Positions 35,801 to 41,493 of a stretch of 41,493 bases of DNA are shown here, one piece after another. Made by a program: the position numbers and the translations under genes. Every line of letters starts with the position of its first letter. The stretch's first letter is position 1. The notes under the pieces were generated by a model. That model was not told where the DNA came from, made no database searches, and saw only the letters and a program-made list of their open reading frames with translations. This stretch comes from Microbacteriaceae bacterium. GTDB taxonomy: Bacteria > Actinomycetota > Actinomycetes > Actinomycetales > Microbacteriaceae. The stretch is taken from positions 1 to 41,493 of the forward strand of contig RDDZ01000150.1 of the NCBI GenBank assembly GCA_003852775.1. The letters are read 5' to 3'.

Positions 35801-36709
35801 TCAGGAGGAGGGCGTGGGCTCCGGGATCGGGGCGTCGCGGCGCTGGCGGAGGCGCCCTCCCGTGGCGGCGAGCCAGCATCCGACGATCACGAGCGGGAAG
35901 CCGATGAGCAGCTGGACGCTGAGCTCCTCGCCCAGCAGGAGCGCCCCGAGGGCGATCGCGACGACCGGGTTGACGTAGGTGAAGAGCGGTGCGCGGACGG
36001 GCCCCACTTCGTCGATGAGCGCGAAGAAGGCGATGAAGGCGAGGGCCGTGCAGAGCACCGCGAGGGCGACGAGCGAGAGGCCGCTGCGGAGGCTCGGCGC
36101 GCCCCCCGGGAGCAGGAGGGCGAAGGGGAGGTAGAACACGCCGACGGCGCCGAGCGCGAGCGTGATCGAGCCGAGGGAGGGCACGTCGGACAGCTTGGAC
36201 GCGATGAGGAAGGGCGCGGTCGCGTAGAGCACGGCGACGAGCAGCACCTCCCCCACGGCGATGATCCCGTCGACGCCGTGCACGAGCGCGGGGCCGCCGA
36301 CGATGACTGCGACACCGGCGAAGCCCATGAGGAGGCCGAGCAGTCGCAGCGGCCTCAGGACGCTGCGGTCGCCGCGGAACACGGCGATGATCGCCGCGAC
36401 GAGCGGCACGGTCGCGACGAGCAGACCCGTCATGCCCGAGTCGAGGGTCTGCTCGGCGTGGCCGAGCAGCAGGAACGGTCCCGCCATCTCGATCGCGCCG
36501 AAGGCGAGCACCCACGGCCACTTGGCCAACGCCGGCCGCAGCGCCCGACGCCGGAGCGCGAACGGCAGCAGCACGAGCGCCCCGCCGAGGGTGCGACCGG
36601 CCACCATCGCGGCCGGTGTGAAGGTCTCGACCGTCTCCTTGATGAAGAGATACGGCACGCCCCACAGCAGCGCCATCGCCGCGAACAGCAGCCAACCCCG
36701 TGCGCTCAC
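35801..36709 (-). CDS. EamA/DMT-family permease
   Basis: The roughly 302-residue protein is a ten-segment membrane protein made of two EamA repeats (about 1-140 and 150-285). The first repeat starts LLFAAMALLWGVPYLFIKETVETFTPAAMVAGR, and the second has the family feature TYVNPVVAIALGALLLGEELSVQLLIGFPLVIVG. Members export amino acids or other metabolites; the substrate cannot be read from sequence. GTG 36709 has AGGA at seven-base spacing; an in-frame GTG at 36727 lacks a ribosome site. It lies between the topoisomerase gene and the S10 operon, a place usually empty or short in relatives, so it looks like an insertion. Confidence 0.85.
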   Translation of the reverse strand: MSARGWLLFAAMALLWGVPYLFIKETVETFTPAAMVAGRTLGGALVLLPFALRRRALRPALAKWPWVLAFGAIEMAGPFLLLGHAEQTLDSGMTGLLVATVPLVAAIIAVFRGDRSVLRPLRLLGLLMGFAGVAVIVGGPALVHGVDGIIAVGEVLLVAVLYATAPFLIASKLSDVPSLGSITLALGAVGVFYLPFALLLPGGAPSLRSGLSLVALAVLCTALAFIAFFALIDEVGPVRAPLFTYVNPVVAIALGALLLGEELSVQLLIGFPLVIVGCWLAATGGRLRQRRDAPIPEPTPSS

Positions 36710-36751
36710 CCGTTCATCCTGGCGCACCCGGCCGACATCCGCGCGCAGACG

Positions 36752-37723
36752 TCACTCGAAGAGCATCGCCCGCAGTTGGGACTCCACCGAGGACGCCCGC
36801 TCCGCATCCACCGTCACGCCGTCGCGGTAGAGGTCGAGGATGCGGGGGTCGATGTAGCTCGCGCGCGCGACCGCGGGGGTGTTGCCGAGCAGCTCGGCGG
36901 TCTGCCGCACGGCGGCGGCGATCGCACGGTCCTGCGCCGACGCCGAGTGCTTGGGGCCCGTCCGCGCGAGCGCGACGGCCGCCGCGCACGTGCCGCGCAG
37001 CGTGCGGAAGTCCTTCGCCGTGAACTCGCCGCCCGTGCGCTCCCGGATGTCGGCGTTGATGTCCTCGGCGCGGAGCGGATGCGGGCCGTCGTCGCCGCGC
37101 CAGGCGAGCAGCCGGGCGCGCGGGCCACGGCGTTTGAGCGCCGCGACGACCGAGGCCAGGTCGGGGTCCGACACCTCCGACGACCACTCCTGCCCGCTCT
37201 TGCCCGGGAACTCGAGGTGCACGACGCGACCGTCCTCGACACGCGCGTGCGCGCCCAGCAGGGTCGACAGCCCGACCGAGCCGTGCTCGAGCGCATAGCG
37301 CTCCGAGCCGACCCGCAGCCGTGCGACGTCGAGCATCCGGAACGCGGCCGCGAGCACACGCTCGCGCGGCAGCCCCTCGCGTCGCAGATCGATCGTGACG
37401 CCGCGCCGGGCCGCCGGCAGCGACTCGGCGAGGGCGAGCGCGCGGTCGAACTTCCGGCGGTCGCGCTGCTCGCGCCACGTCGGGTGGTAGAGGTACTGAC
37501 GCCGTCCCGCGGCGTCGACGCCCGTCGCCTGGATGTGGCCGTTCGGGTAGCTGCAGATCCAGACGTCGGTCCACGCCGGCGGGATGGCGAGCGCCTCGAT
37601 GCGCGCGCGGAGCTCGGGGTCGGTGATGGCGGCACCGTCGGCATCCGTGTACGCGAAGCCGCGCCCGCGGCTCACGCGGCGGATGCCGGGCTCGCCCGAG
37701 CGCGTGCGTCGCAGCCTCACCAT
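36752..37723 (-). CDS. DNA topoisomerase IB (poxvirus-like)
   Basis: Type IB enzymes relax supercoils by nicking one strand through a 3'-phosphotyrosine. The 323-residue protein has the bacterial topoisomerase IB layout: an N-terminal domain with IPPAWTDVWICSYPNGHIQATG, then the catalytic domain with LRVGSERYALEHGSVGLSTL (R137), FPGKSG (K175), TAKDFRTLRGT (R240) and the nucleophile in ARASYIDPRIL (Y290). In poxvirus enzymes a His precedes the Tyr region; an Asn-Thr-Pro pattern is seen here, as in bacterial relatives. The gene starts at ATG 37723 with a weak ribosome site. It lies just after the tuf terminator, apart from normal ribosomal gene order. Confidence 0.92.
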   Translation of the reverse strand: MVRLRRTRSGEPGIRRVSRGRGFAYTDADGAAITDPELRARIEALAIPPAWTDVWICSYPNGHIQATGVDAAGRRQYLYHPTWREQRDRRKFDRALALAESLPAARRGVTIDLRREGLPRERVLAAAFRMLDVARLRVGSERYALEHGSVGLSTLLGAHARVEDGRVVHLEFPGKSGQEWSSEVSDPDLASVVAALKRRGPRARLLAWRGDDGPHPLRAEDINADIRERTGGEFTAKDFRTLRGTCAAAVALARTGPKHSASAQDRAIAAAVRQTAELLGNTPAVARASYIDPRILDLYRDGVTVDAERASSVESQLRAMLFE

Positions 37724-37783
37724 GCTGTGAGTCTCGCGTGCTCACTCCTCGGCGGGCGACCCCTTGACACGACACGCCGGTAC

Positions 37784-37823
37784 GCGAAAGGGCCCGGATC
37801 CAATCGGATCCGGGCCCTTCGCG
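37784..37823. terminator. Strong terminator hairpin downstream of tuf
   Basis: AAGGGCCCGGATCC (37788-37801) pairs perfectly with GGATCCGGGCCCTT (37806-37819) around a 4-base loop, and flanking GCG/CGC extends the stem with one bulged base. In the RNA sense from tuf the stem ends in TTTCGC, a short T-run. It separates the str cluster from the topoisomerase gene. Confidence 0.75.
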
Positions 37824-37840
37824 ATCAGTGAGGCGAGGAT

Positions 37841-37912
37841 GAGGTCTCGACACGGCGGCTGCGCCGCCTGCTCGACCTGAGTCCTCCGGACTCAACGCGC
37901 TGCGCGCATTGA
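37841..37912. repeat. REP-like cluster of three small inverted repeats after tuf
   Basis: Three hairpins follow in a row: GGCGGC-TGC-GCCGCC (37854-37868) within a TCGAC-flanked block, TGAGTCC-TCC-GGACTCA (37878-37894), and TCAACGCGC-TGC-GCGCATTGA (37892-37912, one wobble). The motif TGAGTCCG recurs close to the tuf stop. Blocks of this type look like dispersed intergenic palindromes, and here they form the untranslated tail of tuf before the terminator. Confidence 0.55.
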
Positions 37913-37923
37913 GCCCTGCGGAC

Positions 37924-39117
37924 TCACTTGATGATCTTGGTGACCTTGCCGGCGCCCACGGTGCGGCCACCCTCACGGATGGCGAAGCCGAGGCCCTCCT
38001 CCATGGCGATCGGCTGGATGAGCTCGACCGTCATGTCGGTGGTGTCGCCGGGCATGACCATCTCGGTGCCCTCGGGCAGCGTGATGACGCCGGTGACGTC
38101 GGTGGTGCGGAAGTAGAACTGCGGACGGTAGTTCGCGTAGAAGGGGTTGTGACGGCCACCCTCGTCCTTGGAGAGGATGTACGCGGTGCCCTCGAACACG
38201 GTGTGCGGCGTGACCGAACCCGGCTTCACGACGACCTGACCGCGCTCCACGTCCTCGCGCTTGGTGCCGCGGAGGAGGAGACCGCAGTTCTCGCCGGCCC
38301 AGGCCTCGTCGAGCTGCTTGTGGAACATCTCGATACCCGTGACCGTGGTCTTCTGCGTCGGGCGGATGCCGACGATCTCGACCTCGGAGTTGATCGCGAG
38401 GGTACCGCGCTCGGCGCGGCCGGTGACGACCGTGCCACGACCGGTGATGGTGAAGACGTCCTCGATGGGCATGAGGAACGGCTTGTCCTTGTCACGCACC
38501 GGGTCGGGGATCGACTCGTCGACGGCCTCCATGAGGTCGAGGACCGACTGGACCCACTTCTCGTCGCCCTCGAGAGCCTTGAGGCCCGAGACGCGCACGA
38601 CGGGGGCGTTGTCGCCGTCGAAGTCCTGCGAGGAGAGGAGCTCGCGCACCTCGAGCTCGACGAGCTCCAGGATCTCCTCGTCGTCAACCATGTCCGACTT
38701 GTTGAGCGCGACGAGCAGGTAGGGCACGCCGACCTGCTTGGCGAGCAGAACGTGCTCGCGCGTCTGGGCCATCGGGCCGTCGGTCGCGGCGACCACGAGG
38801 ATCGCGCCGTCCATCTGGGCGGCACCGGTGATCATGTTCTTGATGTAGTCAGCGTGACCGGGCGCGTCGACGTGCGCGTAGTGGCGCTTCGGGGTCTCGT
38901 ACTCGACGTGCGAGATGTTGATCGTGATACCGCGCTGACGCTCCTCGGGGGCCGAGTCGATCGAGGCGAAGTCACGGGGGACGTTCACGTCCGACGGGTA
39001 CTTGTCGGCGAGCACCTTCGAGATCGCCGCGGTAAGCGTGGTCTTGCCGTGGTCGACGTGACCGATCGTTCCGATGTTGACGTGCGGCTTGGTCCGCTCG
39101 AACTTGGCCTTAGCCAC
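37924..39117 (-). CDS. tuf: Translation elongation factor EF-Tu
   Basis: EF-Tu brings aminoacyl-tRNA to the ribosome. The 397-residue protein has the GTPase motifs GHVDHGKT (19-26), DAPGHADYI and NKSDM (the usual NKCD with Ser), then domains 2 and 3 ending [11 protein letters not shown]. The start is GTG 39117 with GAGGAGG upstream, one of the strongest ribosome sites in the window. It is the last gene of the rpsG-fusA-tuf cluster, followed by a structured tail and terminator. Confidence 0.98.
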   Translation of the reverse strand: MAKAKFERTKPHVNIGTIGHVDHGKTTLTAAISKVLADKYPSDVNVPRDFASIDSAPEERQRGITINISHVEYETPKRHYAHVDAPGHADYIKNMITGAAQMDGAILVVAATDGPMAQTREHVLLAKQVGVPYLLVALNKSDMVDDEEILELVELEVRELLSSQDFDGDNAPVVRVSGLKALEGDEKWVQSVLDLMEAVDESIPDPVRDKDKPFLMPIEDVFTITGRGTVVTGRAERGTLAINSEVEIVGIRPTQKTTVTGIEMFHKQLDEAWAGENCGLLLRGTKREDVERGQVVVKPGSVTPHTVFEGTAYILSKDEGGRHNPFYANYRPQFYFRTTDVTGVITLPEGTEMVMPGDTTDMTVELIQPIAMEEGLGFAIREGGRTVGAGKVTKIIK

Positions 39118-39223
39118 TTGGTGTCCTCCTCAGGACTCGGTCGCAGGCATCCGGATGGCTTTCCGGATGCTCGTGCTTTGGATGGTTCTTACTGTAGTGG
39201 GGTTTGCTGGGCGGTGACCGGGG
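39118..39223 (-). promoter_or_regulatory. fusA-tuf gap with candidate tuf promoter and hairpin
   Basis: The 106-base gap holds TACAGT (minus strand, 39196-39191), a TANNNT -10 candidate without a clear -35, and downstream GCATCCGGA/TCCGGATGC (39147-39170), a 9-bp hairpin with a 6-base loop. GTGACC-GG-GGTCAC (39214-39227) spans the fusA stop. A separate tuf promoter here would fit the high need for EF-Tu. Confidence 0.4.
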
Positions 39224-41338
39224 TCACTCGCCCTTGCTCTTCTGCACGATCTCGTCGGCCACGGCCTTGGGGACCTCGGCGTAGGAGTCGAACTGCATGG
39301 AGTAGACGGCACGTCCGGAGGTCTTCGACCGAAGGTCGCCGACGTAGCCGAACATCTCCGACAGCGGGACGAGGGCGCGCACGACCTTGACGCCGGTCGC
39401 ATCCTCCATCGCCTGGATCTGGCCGCGCCGCGAGTTGAGGTCGCCGATGACGTCGCCCATGTACTCCTCGGGCGTACGCACCTCGACCGCCATGAGCGGC
39501 TCGAGCAGAACGGGGTTCGCCTTGCGCGCGGCCTCCTTGTAGGCCATCGAGCCGGCGATCTTGAACGCCATCTCCGAGGAGTCGACGTCGTGGGCGGCAC
39601 CGTCGACGAGCGTCGCCTTGACGCCCACCGTCGGGAAGCCGGCGAGCACACCGACCTGCATCGCGTCCTGGATGCCCGCATCGACCGAGGGGATGTACTC
39701 GCGCGGGACGCGACCGCCGGTGACGGCGTTCACGAACTCGTACGAGGTCTCGGCGGTCACCTCGAGGGGCTCGAGGGTGATCTGGACCTTGGCGAACTGA
39801 CCCGAGCCACCGGTCTGCTTCTTGTGCGTGTAGTCGTACTTCTCGACCGTCTTGCGGATGGTCTCGCGGTACGCCACCTGCGGCTTGCCGACGTTCGCCT
39901 CGACGTTGAACTCGCGCTTCATGCGGTCCACGAGGATGTCGAGGTGCAGCTCGCCCATGCCCTTGATGACCGTCTGGCCGGTCTCGATGTTCTGCTCGGT
40001 GCGGAACGTCGGGTCCTCCTCGGCGAGCTTCTGGATCGCCGTGCCGAGCTTCTCCTGGTCGGCCTTGGTCTTGGGCTCGATCGCGACCTCGATGACGGGC
40101 TCCGGGAAGGTCATCGACTCGAGGATGATCGGGTGGTTCGCGTCGCTCAGGGTGTCACCGGTCGTGGTGTCCTTGAGGCCGATGACCGCGTAGATGTGGC
40201 CCGCGGTGACCGAGGGGACCGGGATCTCCTTGTTGGCGTGCATCTGGAAGATCTTCCCGATGCGCTCCTTCTTGCCCTTGGTCGAGTTGATCACCTGGGC
40301 GCCCGACTCGAGCGTGCCCGAGTAGACGCGGATGTAGGTGAGACGACCGAAGAACGGGTGCACCGCGATCTTCGAGACGAGCGCGGCGAACGGCTCGTCG
40401 GCCGAGGCCTTGCGCTCGAGGACGACCTCGGCATCCTTGACGTCGTGACCCTGCACCGGCGGCACGTCGAGCGGGCTCGGCAGGAAGTCGATCACGGCGT
40501 CGAGCATCGGCTGCACGCCGCGGTTCTTGAACGCGGAGCCGCAGAGCACCGGGTAGACCTCGCCCGCGATCGTGAGCTTGCGGATGGCGCCCTTGATCTC
40601 GGCGACCGTGAGCTCCTCACCGCCGAGGTACTTCTCGAGAAGCTCCTCGTCGGTCTCGGCGACGGTCTCGAGCAGCGCCGCGCGGTACTCCTCGGCCTTG
40701 GCCTTGAGGTCCTCGGGGATCTCCTCGACCTCGTACTTGGCGCCCATGGTCACGTCGCCCTTGGCGTCGCCGGGCCACACGAGGGCGCGCATCTCGATCA
40801 GGTCGACGACGCCGACGAAGCTCGACTCGGCTCCGATGGGGAGCTGGATGACGAGCGGCTTGGCGCCGAGGCGGCTGATGATCGTGTCGACCGTGAAGTA
40901 GAAGTCGGCGCCGAGCTTGTCCATCTTGTTGACGAAGCAGATGCGCGGGACGTTGTACTTGTCGGCCTGACGCCACACAGTCTCGGACTGGGGCTCGACG
41001 CCCTCCTTGCCGTCGAAGACGGCGACCGCACCGTCGAGGATGCGGAGCGAGCGCTCCACCTCGACCGTGAAGTCCACGTGACCGGGGGTGTCGATGATGT
41101 TGATCTGGTTCTTGTTCCAGAAGCAGGTGACGGCGGCCGACGTGATCGTGATGCCGCGCTCCTTCTCCTGCTCCATCCAGTCGGTCGTCGACGCGCCGTC
41201 GTGCGTCTCGCCGATCTTGTGGTTCACGCCCGTGTAGAAGAGGATGCGCTCGGTCGTCGTCGTCTTGCCGGCATCGATGTGCGCCATGATGCCGATGTTG
41301 CGGACCTTCGTGAGGTCGGTGAGCACGTCTTGTGCCAC
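39224..41338 (-). CDS. fusA: Translation elongation factor EF-G
   Basis: EF-G drives ribosome translocation. The 704-residue protein has the P-loop AHIDAGKT (19-26), the switch [23 protein letters not shown] and NKMDK. These are followed by domains II to V with [12 protein letters not shown] and the C-terminal [21 protein letters not shown]. The start is GTG 41338 with AAGGA seven bases upstream. Length and all GTPase motifs are normal. It follows the rpsG stop by 83 bases. Confidence 0.98.
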   Translation of the reverse strand: MAQDVLTDLTKVRNIGIMAHIDAGKTTTTERILFYTGVNHKIGETHDGASTTDWMEQEKERGITITSAAVTCFWNKNQINIIDTPGHVDFTVEVERSLRILDGAVAVFDGKEGVEPQSETVWRQADKYNVPRICFVNKMDKLGADFYFTVDTIISRLGAKPLVIQLPIGAESSFVGVVDLIEMRALVWPGDAKGDVTMGAKYEVEEIPEDLKAKAEEYRAALLETVAETDEELLEKYLGGEELTVAEIKGAIRKLTIAGEVYPVLCGSAFKNRGVQPMLDAVIDFLPSPLDVPPVQGHDVKDAEVVLERKASADEPFAALVSKIAVHPFFGRLTYIRVYSGTLESGAQVINSTKGKKERIGKIFQMHANKEIPVPSVTAGHIYAVIGLKDTTTGDTLSDANHPIILESMTFPEPVIEVAIEPKTKADQEKLGTAIQKLAEEDPTFRTEQNIETGQTVIKGMGELHLDILVDRMKREFNVEANVGKPQVAYRETIRKTVEKYDYTHKKQTGGSGQFAKVQITLEPLEVTAETSYEFVNAVTGGRVPREYIPSVDAGIQDAMQVGVLAGFPTVGVKATLVDGAAHDVDSSEMAFKIAGSMAYKEAARKANPVLLEPLMAVEVRTPEEYMGDVIGDLNSRRGQIQAMEDATGVKVVRALVPLSEMFGYVGDLRSKTSGRAVYSMQFDSYAEVPKAVADEIVQKSKGE

Positions 41339-41421
41339 GGGGTGTTCCTTCTTTCGGAATCGGAGATGTCAGGCCGTCCGGATGTCGACCCTCGGGTAAG
41401 ACATACGGGCGACCCGGATGC

Positions 41422-41493
41422 TTACCAGCGGTAGTGGGCGAAGGCCTTGTTGGACTAGGCCATCTTGTGGGTGTCCTAGCGGCGCTTGACAGC
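41422..41493 (-). CDS. rpsG: 30S ribosomal protein S7, 3' end only, with two in-frame TAG codons
   Basis: The last 24 codons on the minus strand read AVKRR-stop-DTHKMA-stop-SNKAFAHYRW, ending in TAA at 41424-41422. This is the C-terminal helix of S7, which in other bacteria reads KRREDTHKMAE followed by ANRAFAHYRW or close to it. Both TAG codons (41478-41476 and 41457-41455) stand exactly where a conserved Glu (GAG) is expected, each one base from GAG. The gene runs off the window edge. S7 is essential, so sequence error near a contig end is the simplest explanation; a truncated S7 or TAG read-through are alternatives. Order rpsG-fusA-tuf is standard. Confidence 0.75.

Noticed and set aside
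39590-41434. A 614-codon plus-strand open frame opposite fusA
   Set aside because: It is the antisense reading of a complete EF-G gene with typical Arg/Asp/Val/Leu composition and no motifs.
41422-41493. Genome-wide reassignment of TAG to an amino acid
   Set aside because: TAG ends several intact genes in the window (tsaE, mtlF, mtlR, rplB, rplO, rpsJ) at family-normal lengths, so TAG is a working stop here.

Overview
The window is about 41.5 kb of very GC-rich DNA from a high-GC Gram-positive bacterium (Actinomycetota). A Microbacteriaceae-like member of the Micrococcales is most likely. The reasons are the strong G/C bias at codon third positions, frequent GTG starts, and the order infA-rpmJ-rpsM-rpsK-rpoA-rplQ-truA with rplM-rpsI-glmM, then glmS-acpS-alr and the t6A genes. 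A deazaflavin (F420)-type oxidoreductase and Lys/Ala-rich or Glu/Ala-rich tails on ribosomal proteins also fit. The assignment is an inference from gene order and protein style, not from a marker search.

Most genes lie on the minus strand, so transcription runs from high to low coordinates. From the right edge: the 3' end of rpsG, then fusA and tuf (str cluster); an island of a topoisomerase IB and an EamA-type permease; then the merged S10-spc operon (rpsJ-rplC-rplD-rplW-rplB-rpsS-rplV-rpsC-rplP-rpmC-rpsQ-rplN-rplX-rplE-rpsH-rplF-rplR-rpsE-rpmD-rplO-secY-adk). Where map often follows adk, there is a self-contained mannitol-type phosphotransferase locus: a divergent PRD activator (mtlR), then a IIB-like protein, HPr, Enzyme I, EIICB-Mtl and EIIA-Mtl. 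Next come infA, rpmJ, rpsM, rpsK, rpoA and rplQ. An OafA-like acyltransferase with an SGNH domain then sits on the opposite strand, before truA, rplM, rpsI and glmM.

The left quarter holds a deazaflavin-dependent reductase, plus-strand coaA, and a tightly packed minus-strand run glmS-acpS-alr-tsaE-tsaB-rimI-tsaD. Nearly all junctions in this run are 4-base GTGA or ATGA overlaps. It combines amino-sugar and D-alanine supply for the wall, acyl-carrier-protein activation and tRNA t6A modification. Two small genes follow at the left edge, one encoding a DUF4190-type membrane protein.

The most unusual points are these. Two in-frame TAG codons replace conserved Glu codons in the last 24 codons of rpsG, close to the window end. 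The PTS locus occupies the adk-infA junction, and map, rpsD and an S14 gene are missing from slots where they often occur. Several strong inverted repeats lie at operon junctions (after rpmJ, after rpsK, after mtlF, after tuf, and in the mtlR divergent region). L15 has an N-terminal extension of about 107 residues. No tRNA, rRNA, CRISPR array, transposase or phage gene was seen.
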